Below are positions 34,557 through 48,200 of a stretch of DNA of 64,000 nucleotides, one piece after another. Below the pieces are notes generated by a model. The model worked only from the letters and a program-made list of their open reading frames with translations. It ran no database searches and was not told where the DNA came from. Position 1 is the stretch's first letter. Every line of letters starts with the position of its first letter. The position numbers and the translations under genes were made by a program. Source of the DNA: Strigamia acuminata (lineage: Eukaryota; Arthropoda; Chilopoda; Geophilomorpha; Linotaeniidae); NCBI GenBank assembly GCA_949358305.1, contig OX442314.1:1987087-2051086 (forward strand), in the 5' to 3' direction.

Positions 34557-37500
34557 ATGAAGACCAGATTCAGCACGATCGATCTCGTCGCCTCCGTGGC
34601 GGAGCTACAGAGGTTGTCATCGACTTGTTTTTGAATTTATTTATTTATTTATTTGTTTATTCTAGCATCCTGCATATGCGCATCGTCAACGTCTACGACA
34701 TCGACCACAAAACATATTTATTCAAGCTTGCCAAGTCGGTTTGATCGTTGAAATAAATCGAAAATTGAAAATTAAACGTTTTATTGATTAGGCCGGACCA
34801 GAAATGCGTGTTGCTCGTCGAATCGGGGAGCCGAATTCACAAGACCGAATACGAATGGCCGAAAAACCCTGCGCCGTCCGGATTCACAATGAAAGTATAA
34901 AATTAATCAAATAAATCAAATCAAGATAAAAAAATTTAATTAAAAACGTTTTCAGTTGAGGAAACACGTCCACAATCGACGTCTCGAACAAATCCGTCAG
35001 TTGGGCATCGATCGTATCGTTGATTTGCAATTCGGCAGCGACGAAGCCGCTTACCACGTGATCGTCGAGCTCTACGATCGGGTAAAACACGAAAACCGCG
35101 AAAACAAACGTAAAACTTTACAAAATTTGTTTTGTAACAGGGAAATATCGTTTTGACGGACCACGAGTACACTATATTGAACGTGCTGCGACCGAGGACC
35201 GACAACGAGGACGTGCGCTTCGTCGTCCACGAGAAATATCCGCTCGACAGAGCGAAGGATCGCTTACCCGTCATGCCCGTCGAGAAGTCCGTTATTTCAC
35301 TTCATTTTGTGTTCTTTTATTTAATTCTACTCGTTTTAGGTTGCGCGAGATCCTCTTGCACGCCAAAGAAGGCGACAACCTTCGCAAAGTGTTGAACCCG
35401 CACTTGGGTGAGTCGTCCGACTCAAACTGAGTTTGGATTGAATTGAGTCGGATTCGGATGGTCCCAAATCAATCCGATGTTTTTTGAATCGGATTGGATA
35501 ATACAAAATTTTATCCATATATTCTGGATAGGATTGGGGGAAAAAATTGAAACTGATCCTTATAATCAGAAACTTGATTTGCTGTAAATGAAATAATTTT
35601 TTTTGTTGAGTTTTTGGTGCTTATGCCAAATCGAGGGATTTAAGGTTTTTTTCTCACTTTTTTCGACTTTTTTGGTCAGTTTTTCACTTGGTTAAATTTT
35701 TTTTTGTCATTTCTGCGCTTTAATTTATCATTTTTTGGTCATTTTTGCACTTAATTCATCATTTTTTTTATCATTTTTGCACTAAATTTATTATTTTTGC
35801 ACATAATTTATTATTTTTGCACTTAATTCACCATTTTTTTTGGTCATTTTTGCACTTAATTTATTATTTTTGCACTTAATTTATTATTTTTTTGGTCATT
35901 TTTGCACTTAATTTATCATTTTTTGGTCATTTTTGCACTTAATTTATCATTTTTTGGTCATTTTTGCACTTAATTTATCATTTTTTGGTCATTTTTGCAC
36001 TTAATTTATCATTTTTATTTTTTTAAATTTTTATCTGCAGAATATGGACCGGCTTTGATCGATCACGCGCTGCTCGCGTCGCAGTTTCCTGAAAACGTGA
36101 AAATCGGAGACGGATTCGATTTGACGCGGGATATTCCACGTTTGCTGGACGCGTTTGCAGTGGCCGAAGAGATGTTGACTTCGTCGATGCAAGGAAAATG
36201 CAAAGTGAGGAAGATAAAATGAAATTGATTTTTTAAAAAAAAAATTAAAATAATATTTTTTTAGGGTTATATCACTCAGAAAGTGGAAAAGCGACCGGGC
36301 AAAGCCGAGAGCGAGAAGTTGTATTTGGTGTACAACGAATTCCATCCGTTCCTCTACGGGCAGAACGAAAAGAAGGAGTTTATCGAGTTTATTTCGTTCA
36401 ACGACGCAATCGACGAGTTTTTTTCGAAACTAGAGAGCCAGAAACTCGACATGAAGGCCATCCAGCAGGAGAAGGAAGCGTTCAAGAAACTGGAGAACGT
36501 CCGAAAGGACCACGAGACGAGAATCGACAGCTTGCAAAGAAATCAAGTATTTAAATTTAAATAATTTTTTTAAATTGATTTGTATGAATTTTAATGGTAA
36601 TACAGGAAGACGATAAACAAAAGGCGGAACTGATCGAAATGAATCTGAATTTGGTGGAGAAAGCGATTTTGACGGTGCAGAGCGCGATCGCCAACCAGAT
36701 CGACTGGAAGGAGATTAAACAGTTGATTCAAGAGGCCGCTCAACAAGGCGATCCGACTGCCAAGTCCATCAAGGGCCTCAAATTCGAGATCAACAACATG
36801 ACGATGCTGCTCAGCAACCCGATCGAGTCCGACTCCGACGACTCCGACGAGGAAAACGTGACGGAAAAACAAGAAAACGTGAAGCAAAACGCCAAACCGC
36901 AGCTCATCGACATCGATTTGGACTTGAGCGCCTACGCCAACGCCAAAAAGTAAGGAAATAAATGCGAAAAACACGAAATAAATGCGAAACACGAAATAAA
37001 TGCGAAAAACACGAAATAAATGCGAAACACGAAACAAATGCGAAAAACACGAAATAAGTGCGAAAAACACGAAACAAATGCGAAAAACACGAAACAAATG
37101 CGAAACAAATGCGAAAAACACGAAATAAATGCGAAAAACACGAAATTAATGCGAAAAACACGAAACAAACACGAAATTAATGCGAAAAACACGAAACAAA
37201 TACGAAATTAATGCGAAAAACATGAAATAAATGCGAAATAAATGCGAAAAACACGTAATAAATGCGAAAAATACGAAATAACTGCGAAAAACACGTAATA
37301 AATGCGAAAAATACGAAATAACTGCGAAAAACACGAAACGAATACGAAATAAATGCGAAAACCACGAAATAAATGCGAAATAAATGCGAAAAACACGAAA
37401 TAACTGCGAAAAACACGAAACGAATACGAAATAAATGCGAAAACCACGAAATAAATGCGAAATAAATGCGAAAAACACGAAATAAATGCAAAAAACACGA

Positions 37501-40302
37501 AATAAATACGTAATAAATGCGAAATAAATGCGAAAAACACGAAATAAATGCGAAAAACACGAAATAAATGCGAAAAACACGAAATAAAACACAGAAAAAA
37601 GCACAAAAACACGAAAAACACCACGGAAAAAAGAAAGAAAACAAAGTTGAAATGATTAAAATGTTTATTTTAGGTACTACGACAAGAAGAAATTCGCTTT
37701 GAAGAAGGAGCAGAAGACGCTGGAGTCGTCGAGCAAAGCGTACAAATCGGCGGAGAAGAAGATGAAGCAGACGTTGAAGGAAGTGGCGACGGTGACGAGC
37801 ATCAACAAAGCGCGCAAGACGCACTGGTTCGAGAAGTTCCTGTGGTTCGTGAGCTCGGAGAACTACCTGGTGATCGGCGGACGGGACCAGCAGCAGAACG
37901 AGATCGTGGTGAAGCGCTACCTGCGTGCGGGCGACGTGTACGTGCACGCCGACCTTCACGGCGCCAGCAGCATCGTCATCAAGAACCCGAGCGCCAAAGA
38001 GATCCCGCCCAAGACGCTCAACGAGGCCGGCACGATGGCCGTGTGCAGCAGCGCCGCCTGGGAGAGCAAGGTTGTCACCAGCGCGTGGTGGGTCAACCCC
38101 GACCAGGTGTCGAAAACGGCGCCCACCGGCGAGTACTTGACCACCGGTAGTTTCATGATTCGCGGCAAGAAGAATTATCTGCCTCCGTGTTACCTCGTCA
38201 TGGGCTTTGGTTTTCTTTTCAAGGTGAAATTTAATTAAATATGTTGAAATTCAATGAAATTCGATTAAATGCGTATGAAATTCAATGAAATTCGAAGAAA
38301 TTCGAATGAAATTCGAAGAAATTCGAATGAAATTCGATGCGATTCGATAAAATTCGATGAAAATCGATGAAATTCGATGCGTTTCGCTGAAATTTGAATG
38401 AAATTCGATGAAATGCGAATGGAAATCGATGAAATTCGATGAAATTCGATGCGTTTCGATGAAGTTTGAATGAAATTCGATGAAATTCGAATGAAAATCG
38501 ATGAAATTCGAATGAAATTCGATGAAATTCGAATGAAATTCGATGAAATTCGAATGAAAATCGATGAAATTCGAATGAAAATCGATGAAATTCGAATGAA
38601 AATCGATGAAATTCGATGCGTTTCGATGAAGTTTGAATGAAATTCGATGAAATTCGAATGAAAATCGATGAAATTTGAATGAAATTCGATGAAATTCGAA
38701 TAAAAATCGATGAAATTCGAATGAAATTCGATGAAATTCGAATGAAAATCGATGAAATTCGAATGAAAATCGATGAAATTCGAATGAAAATCGATGGGAT
38801 TCGATGGAATTTGATGAAATTCGATGAAATTCAATGAAATTCAATGAAATTCAATTAATCAATTACTAAATTACTTTGTTTTCAGTTGGATGAGGAGAGC
38901 ATTCCCAACCATAAGGACGAGAGGAGAGTGAGGACCGTGAACGACGAGGGCGTCGCGTCGGCGCAGATGGACGAGAACACTCAGGAAGTGGAGATCGCGC
39001 TGCAGGAGGACAGCGACGAGGAAGTGTTGATCGAACAAGACGCGGAACATCGGAAATTAGGGAACGTTGAAGAAGAAGAAGAAGAAGAAGACGGAGAAGA
39101 TAAAAGAAGCCAGTTTCCCGACACCGTTATCGATTTGGAACATGTTGAGGGCGACAGGTGCGAAAGCGGCAGAATTGGAAATTCTTCCATGTTGATATTT
39201 AATTTGGAAATAATTCCATGTTGATATTTAATTTGGAAAAAAAATCCATTTTGATTTAAATTTCAGGTTCGTGGCGAAACCGCGGTCGAATACGAGCACG
39301 AGCGTCGACGATAACGTGATTTATTTGGGCGATAAGCAGCCGGTGATTATCAAGCCGTCGGTGCAGCGAGAAAACTCGAATAAAAGCAGCGCCAATTCGA
39401 ATAGAGACGAAAACGCCGTCGACGACGAGAAAAAGGCGGCTAAAGGGACGCCGCAGTGTGGAACTCAATTGAAGCGTGGTCAAAAAGTAGCAAAAAGCAA
39501 AAAATGCTTATTATTTTAATTTAATATTGAATATTGAATATTTCAGTTCAAATTGAAGAAGATGAGAGAGAAATACAAAGATCAGGACGAAGAGGACCGC
39601 GTTCTGGCCATGGCGCTGTTGCAGGGAACCAACGAGAGGAGGAAAGACAAGAAATCCAAGGACAACAAAGCCAACAAGTCCGACGGAAAAGGCAAAAACA
39701 AAACCAAAGCGAATAAAGGACAACCGAAACAAACGCCGGCCGAGCCACGAGCCGACAGAAAAGCGGCCGACGAAGGCGGCGTGTCGGACGACGAGAACGA
39801 GGCCAAACAACAAGCGGAAGAAGTATAAAACATAATTGAATTTAATCTAAAAAATATATAATTTTTACATTTAGAATGCGCACTTGTTGGATTCGTTGAC
39901 GGGGATTCCGTTGCCCGACGACGTGCAACTGTACGCGGTTCCCGTGTGCGCTCCGTACAACGCCATCGTCAATTACAAATTCAAAGTGAAATTGACGCCG
40001 GGCTCGGGAAAACGAGGCAAAGGTATCCAAATCCATCGCATAATTCACTAAATATTTATTCATTTATTCGTTTCAGCCGCAAAAACCGCACTCGCAATGT
40101 TCCTGCACGACAAAACAGCGACGCCCCGCGAAAAGGATTTATTTCGAAGCGTTAAAGTTGGTTTAATACAATTCTTATTTATTTATTTATTTATTTATTT
40201 ATTGATTGATTTATTTCTACTCAGGACCAAGACATATCGCGCAATCTTCCGGGCAAAGTGAAGCTGTCGGCGCCGCAGTTGCTGAAGCAAAAACAAAGAT
40301 GA
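34557..40302 (+). CDS. NEMF: NEMF/Rqc2 (Caliban), ribosome-associated quality control factor
   Basis: About 15 exons; the start is [18 protein letters not shown], the typical NEMF N-terminus, and the end is LKQKQR-TGA. Domains in order: NFACT-N (exons 1-7; [55 protein letters not shown]), two coiled-coil stretches ([20 protein letters not shown] and the [17 protein letters not shown] helix), NFACT-R ([35 protein letters not shown]; exon from about 37673), an acidic linker with a Glu tract (39060-39095) and NFACT-C (about 39874-40022). NEMF binds the 60S subunit after ribosome splitting, recruits Listerin and adds C-terminal alanine tails. Three introns are expanded by separate minisatellites. 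Exon edges in the linker (38.9-39.8 kb) are approximate. Confidence 0.95.
35640..36035. repeat. Minisatellite in NEMF intron 6
   Basis: Tandem copies of about 32 bp, containing tttttgcacttaatttatc and attttttggtcat, directly upstream of the acceptor (atttttatctgcag). Confidence 0.88.
36955..37625. repeat. Minisatellite in NEMF intron 9
   Basis: About 35 copies of an 18-19-bp unit, atgcgaaaaacacgaaataa, with cga/cgt and taa/caa variants. Produces long spurious Phe/Ser-rich ORFs on the minus strand. Confidence 0.92.
38235..38860. repeat. Minisatellite in NEMF intron 10
   Basis: Repeats of gaaattcgaatgaaaatcga (18-21 bp) over 0.6 kb. It is separate in sequence from the array in the preceding intron. 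Confidence 0.92.
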
Positions 40303-40389
40303 TCCGACACATTTCTCGCTTAATAAACTCTTTTTATTATTATTACTAATCATTTCATTTCATTTGTCGTTTTCCTTTTTAATTTCATT

Positions 40390-42889
40390 TTAACCACTGT
40401 TGACCATCGTAGTTTGACTGGACGAAGTCGATTTCCACTTGAGTTTATCACGAGACGGAAGCGGCGGGTGAAAGAAACTGCATCCGGATTGAGTGCAACT
40501 TAATCCGTAGCGACACGGCTGCAAAATCCATTCAATTCATTTAAAATCAAATTTGATTTACTTTTAAAACGAAAAACGAACTCACTTTGGGATGATAAAA
40601 CGAACAATTCAAATTGCTACATTTCGGGTAAAATTTACACTGTTGGTCTTTGGGCGCCGAATTCGGTCTGAATTTGGGCGCCAAAACGATGGCGGGCGCC
40701 ACCTGCGTCAAAATGCGTCTGCTCGCGTGCGTGAATGGGCAGTTCTGTCGCGTGCACGTCGCGTCGTATTTACAATTGGGGTGAATGTAATGGCATTTGT
40801 CTCCGAATCGACAATTCGGAAAAGTCCTAAAAATTTAAAATTTAAAAATAATTGTAAACATTTTCATTTATTCTTTGATTTCTGCACTCACTTGCACTGT
40901 ACGGAAGGATGCTGGTACGAACATTCGCCGCCGTTCTTGCAGATCGGCCAATATTTACATCTTTCCGCGCTTTTTGAATTCTTCTCGGAATTCTCGACCT
41001 CGTCGCTGTCGATCAGCATCTCGTATTCGTCCTCGTCCTCGTCCAGGTCGATCAACTCCGACTCCGAGATCGATCGCTGCTCCTTGAAAATCATCTGCTT
41101 CGACGAGAACTTTGTCGGGTCGACCCCGTCCAGCGTCACGATGAAAGTCGGACTCACCACGCTCTTCATTTCGTTCCTTCTAACATAAAATCGAATTTAA
41201 TCAAATAAAATCGACATAAATCAAATTAAATCGAAATAAATCAAATTAAATCGAATTAAATCGAATTAAATCAAATTAAATCAAATTAAATCGAATTAAA
41301 TCAAATTAAATCGAAATAAATAAAATTAAATCGAAATAAATCGGAAAAAATAAAATTAAATCGAAATAAATAAAATTAAATCGAAATAAATCAAATTAAA
41401 CCGAAATAAATCAAATTCAATTCAATTAAATCAAATTAAATCTAAACAAATATTTAACATCGATATTTAAAAGGCGTTTATCGTTTATCAATTACTCGTT
41501 ATCCGCGATGATGCATCGCTTGGTCGCCTCGTCGTCGAGCTGCATAAACTCCTCCTCCTCCTCCACGTCCACGTCCGCAGCCACCTCGACCGTCGATTTG
41601 CGCGGCAGGACCACCGCTGCGTTCGGATTCGACGCCGGCATCATCATCATCATCGCTCGATGTTTCCTCGTGAACAACTGCGGTCTCGGCGCCACCTCGC
41701 CCGCGATCTCCGAATCTGAACAACGCAAAAATTCATTCAATTCAATTTCAATTCAATTCAATCAAATTTCTTTGAGTTCTTTTACTATTTTTGCTGTTCT
41801 TGGACGCTTCCAGCATCGACTTTTTCGCCTCGGCCACGGCTCGCATGAGGAGGTTCTTGTTGGCCTGCAGATTGGGCGGCACGCTCGAACGTCGCTCAGA
41901 GATCTTCACAACGCTCGCGATCCCAGTGCTGTGGAAATTCGTCTCGTCTTCCTCGTCGCTCTCGACCGGGCGCGACAGCACAGCGCCCACCGTCGAGCTG
42001 GGCGGCGCACGGCGCTTCTGAAGCGGCTGCTCCGTCACCGTCGCCATCGGAACGGATCTCTTCGTTGCGCGCGTCGCTGCTCTCTGCACGGGCGACACCA
42101 CGTTCTGCTTTCTCCGCTCTTTCGACGGCGAAGGATCGTTCGACGGTTTGTTCAAAGCCAACTCCTCCGCCAGCAAATCGTCTGAAAATTAATATTAAAT
42201 TGAATTTCAATTTTTATATTTTAAATAAACGTTCGACACCTTCTTCCTGCTCGGCTTTAAGAGCCAGGATTTCGTCCTGCACGTCGTAATTATCAATTTC
42301 TTGCGCCGCTGCGGCTTGGTTGTTCTTCTTAACGACCGAATCTAGACAATAAAATGAAAAAATTAGATTTTTTCGTGTTAAAAACGATTTTTTGCCAATT
42401 TTACCGGAAGTGACCGACTGTAATCGCTCCAAAACTTCGTGCAACCTTCGAAATTGCGATTTATTTTATTAATGAATTATTTTACTCTAATTATTTATGT
42501 ATTTGACGTTACCACGTGGTGAATTTCGACGTGTTCGCCGCCAGAAAAAGGTGCAGATCGTCGTCCATTTGTCCCTTCGTCTTTCTATTGGCCACCATCA
42601 CCATTATGTAGTCGGGCAACTCGTCGTCTGAAATTTAAAAAAAAATAAAAAAAACACCGAATTAATCTCTACTTTTCCCCTTAAATTCTTTTCTTACCAA
42701 TATACACTCCTAATTCGATCAACTTGGCTTTGATAGCGGACTGAAACGGAAATAAAACGATCAACAAGTCTCGAAAAGCATCAAAATTTCGACGCGATAA
42801 ATAAAATACTAAAGAAAAAACGTCAAAAAAATGAAAATAAATAAACTAACCCTTATTTTCTGACTAACATCGGCTCCCATAGCTTCCAT
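40390..42889 (-). CDS. ZC3H14: ZC3H14/Nab2, poly(A)-binding zinc-finger protein
   Basis: About ten exons. It opens MEAMGADVSQKIR, then SAIKAKLIELGVYI and DDELPDYIMVMVANRKTKGQ, the PWI-like N-terminal fold of ZC3H14/Nab2. A long disordered middle follows (41.49-42.18 kb, with VKISERRSS and an acidic VEVAADVDVEEEEE). The C-terminus carries tandem CCCH fingers: CKYWPICKNGGECSYQHP, CRFGDKCHYIHP, CKYDATCTRQNCPFTH, CKFYPKCSNLNCSFYHP and CRYGLSCTQSGCSFFHP, so five are visible as in the family. These bind poly(A) and limit tail length. The start is the only ATG near the first exon; the spacer to RPUSD1 is 180 bp. Some middle exon edges are approximate. Confidence 0.93.
41180..41455. repeat. Minisatellite in a ZC3H14 intron
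   Basis: Units attaaatcgaaataaatcaa and variants, roughly 10- and 20-bp periodicity. Confidence 0.85.
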
Positions 42890-43069
42890 CTCGCGTCGAC
42901 GAGCTTTAAAAGCGCGGTGATATCGGCAATAATTCACTCGCGCTACAATTTTCCGCTTTCCTTCGAGATCCAACACAAAACACAAAACAAACCGACCAAT
43001 CCACCGAATCTACTGCGCACGCTCATAAATCCTTCCATTTTCCGTCGCCAGAAGTCGCCGGCGACTGAA
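42890..43069. promoter_or_regulatory. Bidirectional promoter, ZC3H14 / RPUSD1
   Basis: 180 bp between divergent start codons; no TATA box visible. Both genes look housekeeping. Confidence 0.5.
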
Positions 43070-43996
43070 ATGTTTTTCTGCATCAAGATCCTGACTCGTT
43101 TTTGGCCGCAACTTCGCCGGTAATTAAATAACTCGTATAACGAGCCGAAATTCAAACACTTTTTCCTACCCCGCAGACTCCTATCGTCGTGGCTGCCGCG
43201 CCTCTTCCCGCACGACATCCGCGTCATCCACCAAAGCGCCGACTACATAATCGTCAACAAACACCACGATTTAGTTCTCAACGGCGACAACTGGAGCGAA
43301 TCTGTCGAAAAACAACTGTGCAAACGTTTTCCTTCATTAGTCAACCCAAAACTCACCTTCGGCTTCCACTTTCCGCACCGCCTCGACTACTCGACGAGCG
43401 GAGTCCTCTGCGTGGCGCTCAACAAACGTGCGGCGGCCTCGGCGGTCGACGCATTCACTCGGCGCGCGAGTCGCAAATACTACCTGGCGCTCGTCCGCGG
43501 TCACCTGAGTCGCGAGCGACTGGCCATCGACGCGGGCATCGGCCAGGACCTCCGACTCAACCACACGCACCGAATGTGCACGTGGGACAAACGATATTGC
43601 GACCGTGCCAAAGTCGCGAGCACCAAACTGTTGGTGCTGCAACGAGGCGTCTACGACGGATACCCGGCCACCAAGTTGCTCATCAAACCGATCACCGGCC
43701 GCCGGCATCAAATCCGCGTGCATTGCGCGGAGATCGGACACACGATAGTCGGCGACTACACGTATAGTGACCGCAGGGACTCGGCGTCGTACCGCATGTT
43801 CCTGCACGCGTATCGGTTGGTCGTGCCGACGGACGTCGAAAAGATCGATATTCGGACGGGGGATCCGTTCGACGTGGTCCGGCAGCGGGGCAAGTGGATC
43901 GTGGTCGAGACTGTCAACGAATTGGACGAAAATGTGTTCGACGCGATTGACCAAACGTGTGCGCACGAAATGCGCGTGGTTAACAGTAGACTTTGA
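43070..43996 (+). CDS. RPUSD1: RPUSD1-like RluA-family pseudouridine synthase
   Basis: Two exons (43070-43119 and 43177-43996) encode 289 aa. The catalytic block is HRLDYSTSGVLCVALNK, in which the Asp of HRLD is the nucleophile; other RluA motifs are VIHQSADYIIVNKHHDL near the N-terminus, RKYYLALVRG, TKLLIKPITGRRHQIRVH, and the start of a final strand region. Such enzymes isomerise uridine in RNA; RPUSD1 is the cytosolic or nuclear member without an S4 domain, and none is visible here. The first exon (MFFCIKILTRFWPQLRR) might act as a mitochondrial-type leader. The assignment to RPUSD1 rather than RPUSD2-4 rests on size and on these motifs. Confidence 0.88.
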
Positions 43997-44066
43997 CCTT
44001 TTAATTTAAAATTTATCTTTTCAAATGAATAAATGCAACATTTTGCACTATTTTTTAACGATTAAT

Positions 44067-44834
44067 TAAATAAAAATGTATGTTTGTTTGTTCAAAATCT
44101 TAAATCTCCGAAAGTTCTTCACCGATTGCTTTGAAATTTTGACACAACATTGCATTCGAATATATATAGGTACATGTTTTATATACCTACTGAATGGATG
44201 TCACACCTGTGACAGGTAAAACATGCTTCTTTTTTTTTTTTTTTTAAAAACAGCGCCATCTGTTGAATGTAAATGCAACACGGGATTTATTTCCACGGGA
44301 TGTATTTTCACGGGATTTATTTCTCCGGGATTTATTTCCACGGGATTTATTTTCTCGGGATGTATTTCCACGGGATTTATTTCCACGGGATTTATTTCCA
44401 CGGGATTTATTTTCCCGGGATTTATTTCCCCGGGATTTATTTCCCCGGGATTTATTTCCCCGGGATTTATTTCCCCGGGATTTATTTCCACGGGATTTAT
44501 TTCCCCGGGATTTATTTCCACGGGATTTATTTCCACGGGATTTATTTCCCCGGGATTTATTTCCCCGGGATTTATTTCCACGGGATTTATTTCCCCGGGA
44601 TTTATTTCCCCGGGATTTATTTCCCCGGGATTTATTTCCCCGGGATTTATTTCCACGGGATTTATTTCCCCGGGATTTATTTCCCCGGGATTTATTTCCC
44701 CGGGATTTATTTCCACGGGATTTATTTCCACGGGATTTATTTCCACGGGATTTATTTCCACGGGATTTATTTCCTCGGGATTTATTTCCACGGGATTTAT
44801 GAGCCACGGCAATGGCTGGTACAGCTGGTAATAA
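44067..44834 (+). mobile_element. Helentron/HINE-like element with 15-bp array
   Basis: Starts ataaaaatgtatgtttgttt, has the block tctccgaaagttcttcaccg, then gccatctgttgaatgtaa, then about 35 copies of a 15-bp unit (gggatttatttccac) with c/a variants, and ends gcaatggctggtacagctgg. The head and tail match 22.17-22.64 kb, while the arrays differ in unit length. No protein; the long ORFs through it are produced by the repeat. Confidence 0.65.
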
Positions 44835-45258
44835 ATAAATAAATAAATAAATAAATAAAACGAGTGTGTTTTAGTTAAATGGATATATAAAAATGGTTTT
44901 TATTGCTCTATCGACTGCAATTACGGTAAAAAACATCATTTGTTTTTCCTTTCGAAATGTCGAGAAAACAACTCGGGGAAAATATACAAAAATAACATGG
45001 TTGTTCGTCACTCACCATCCACCACATCGTTATTTACATGATCAACAACAACAACAAGAACAAAAAAGTAGAAAACATAACACATTAATTAACGATTTGA
45101 AATAATGAGGGAATTAAAATGCAATGGAATTCATCATTTGTGTGTATATATGTATGGCTAAACGTTTTTGTCGGATGATTGCACTTAAAACGAACGAAAT
45201 CTTAGCAGTTTTTTTGTTCAATTCAAAGAAGTAAAGGCACGATCGAGCCTTCGCCGTA
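44835..45258. other. Intergenic, 3' side of BTBD7
   Basis: Tetranucleotide run (aaat/ataa) just after the mobile element, then AT-rich sequence likely to hold the BTBD7 3' UTR. Nothing else seen. Confidence 0.5.
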
Positions 45259-48200
45259 TCAAAGAAACATGGTCGCCGAATGATGATTGCTGCGGTCGCC
45301 CAAGTCCAGCTCCATTTCGCCCAGTTCCTGGAACCCCAGCTGACTCAGCGACGCGGTGGCCATCGCTATGTCTGGCATGGTGTCGCTCAAATGCCCCTCG
45401 CTCGTATCCGCCACCTGTTTCAATATCAAAAAATGAAAATTAGACCGACCGAGATCAGACTTTCAAGTAAAAACCGTAAAAACCGAACCTTTGAGTTTTT
45501 AAACAATAAAAATAGTAATTCAGCTCAAATATAACCCTTTTAGACCCAAAACTCCAGTTTTTAGCTCAAATATGGCCATTTCAGATTAAAAATCCTAGTT
45601 TTTAGTTCAAATATGACCATTTTAGACCAAAAATCCTCGTTTTTAGCTCAAATATACCCATTTTAGACCAAAAATCCCAGCTTTTAGCTCAAAAATGCCC
45701 ATTTTAGACCAAAAATCCCAGCTTTTAGCTCAAAAATGCCCATTTTAGACCAAAAATCCCAGCTTTTAGCTCAAAAATGCCCATTTTAGACCAAAAATCC
45801 TCGTTTTTAGCTCAAATATACCCATTTTAGACCAAAAACCCCAGTTTTCAGCTCAAATATGACCATTTTAGACCAAAGATCCTTGTTTTCAGCTCAAATA
45901 TTGTCATATTAGACCAAAAAATTTCCCAGGACTTTTTCTCACCTGATGGCGCCTGTGATGACTGTGACTGTGACGATGATAGGGACTGAACGAGCTGCCG
46001 ATGTACGTCTCCATGCACTCGTACGTTTGCACGTCCGAGCCCGTAACGGCGTCGTCGGGGCACTCGGGGCCCTCGGAATAGAAGTACGAAGCGCTCTGCA
46101 GCACCTCGGCCACTGCATCCGGCAAGTTGAACTCGCGCACGACCCGCAGCTGGATCTGGCGCGCCACGTCGGCGCGGTTCGTCTTGAGCAGCGAGACGGC
46201 GCGCTGCACGCACGGCGTCTGTCGCAGCTGCGCCTCCCGCTTGAGCATCGCGCGCAGCGTGTCCGGGTCGGGCACCGGGATGGCGCCGGCCACCACGTCC
46301 ACGCTGGCGGTCGAGTAGTGCGCGGCCGGCTGCTCGTCCTCCTGCACCATGTAGAGCGTGTCGGGGATGTGCGACATGCGCACGTGGCGCAGCTGCAGCC
46401 GCAGCCGCGCCAGCTCCGAGTCCTGCGCCACGCGCTCCTCCAGCATCGCTTTGGCTTCCTCCACGTAAGGCATGAACAGACGCGGCTTGCTGCAGCTGCC
46501 GGGCCGGATCCACGAGCCGGGCCGCTGCGCCACGCAGCTCTGCGCGATGAGGCGCCGGCGTACGCACTGCGCCACGAGCTCGTGGTCGGGCGGAAGGATC
46601 TGGGCGACGCGCACGAGCGGCAGCAGGTCCGCCAGCACGTCCCGCAGCTCGCCGTCGTTCAGCTCGCGCTTCTTCGCGCCTTTCTTCGTCACGCTGTGCG
46701 CCGTGTGGCTCAGCAAATTCGGTTCTGCGCAAATACAAATATAAATTATTAGAGAAATTATTACATAAATTGTTAATAACAACCTCTTTCTTCCATGCGC
46801 CGGATCAATTGGTGCTCGCCCCACTTGAGTAGCGCTTGCAGGACCTCCAGTTCGCTCGCCTGCAGGTAGTCCGACTGCAGCGCCGCCACGAGGTGCGAGC
46901 GCTCCATCTCGAGCAGCACGGACGAGGCGGCGACCGCTTGGAATTCCTCGCGGAGGAAATGCGTCGCCTGCCGATGCACCCAGGCCGAGCCGTGCGGTTG
47001 CTCACTCCACTTGAGCACGCCCACCACGTTCTCCACCGTTAAATTGTCGGCGATGATGTCTTCACAACCTGAAATGAATAAATAAATAGATTAAATTAAA
47101 GTAAATTAAATGACAAAAAACAAATACGTGTGCAATACGTTGTAGTAAAATTAGAATAATGTACATTTTATCCGATAACTTTATACTTTTAGGTGAAAAT
47201 TTCAATTTTTAAGCAAAAATTTCAATCTTTAAGCAAAAATTTCAATTTTTAAGCAAAAACTTCAATTTTTCAGCGAAAACTTCAATTTTTCAGCAAAAAC
47301 TTCAATTTTTCAGCGAAAACTTCAATTTTTAAGCCAAAACTTCAATTTTTAAGCCAAAACTTCAATTTTTCAGCAAAAACTTCAATTTTTAAGCCAAAAC
47401 TTCAATTTTTAAGCCAAAACTTTAATCTTTAAGGGAAAACCGCCTTTTTCAATGTAAAAATTCACCTTGAGCAAGGACGTCCAACTCCAGGAATCGTCCG
47501 ATCTGGTAAATCTCCATCGCCTCTTCAGTCAGCGACGGATGGTGACTCCGCCCCGCCACCATAGCCTGCACCTCCGACAGCGACGAGTTGGACGGACTCC
47601 CCCGCAAAATCCCCGTCAGCTCGACCGTGTCCAAATAAATCGCGTGCAGCAACACCCGCGCGTACCGCTTCGGAATCACCGACTCGTCCAGCACGATCCG
47701 CGTCGGCGTGCGCAGCGCCCTCTCCGTCGTCTCCTCGCCCGACCTCGCCCGTCTCTGGATCAAATTACGAAAAAACGGCGAACGCGCCGACAAAATCGCC
47801 TTATGACACGGCAACTCCAGCCGCGGCGCCGTCGAGAACCCGTACTCCCCCTGGAGCCCCAACCCCACCCCCAACAGCCTCTCCCCGCCGTCCGACGGCG
47901 ACTGCTGCAACGACGACGACAGCACGTCCGACGTGAACACCAGCACCGCGTCCGCGTACTCCCCCGTGTCCAACAGGTGGCGCAGATCGTGCTCGAGCGC
48001 GTTCGGCGTGCCCAGCTCGTCCCCGAGCGTCATCAGCTCGAGCACGTCCAGCTGGTGCGCCCGCGACGCCCCCGCCGGCACCTGGCCCGTGTAGAGGAAG
48101 CGCAGCAGCGACGAGAACGTCGCGCAGTCCACGGCCGCCTTAGTTCGCGCATCCACCGCCGCGCGCGCCCCGCAGCGCGCCAGCAGCTCGCGGAAGTAGG

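Noticed and set aside
36591-38844. Phe/Ser/Ile-rich minus-strand ORFs opposite NEMF
   Set aside because: They cover intronic minisatellites and the antisense of true NEMF exons.
43189-43767. 192-codon Arg/Pro/His-rich ORF
   Set aside because: Alternative frame of the RPUSD1 coding exon.
44201-44842. Long ORFs in several frames on both strands with repeats such as INPGE or FPRDL
   Set aside because: They are read-through of a 15-bp tandem array with no stop codons; all frames are equally open and none resembles a protein.
45848-46752. Overlapping Ala/Arg-rich and Arg/His-rich ORFs
   Set aside because: Shadow frames of the GC-rich third exon of BTBD7, which alone matches a known family.
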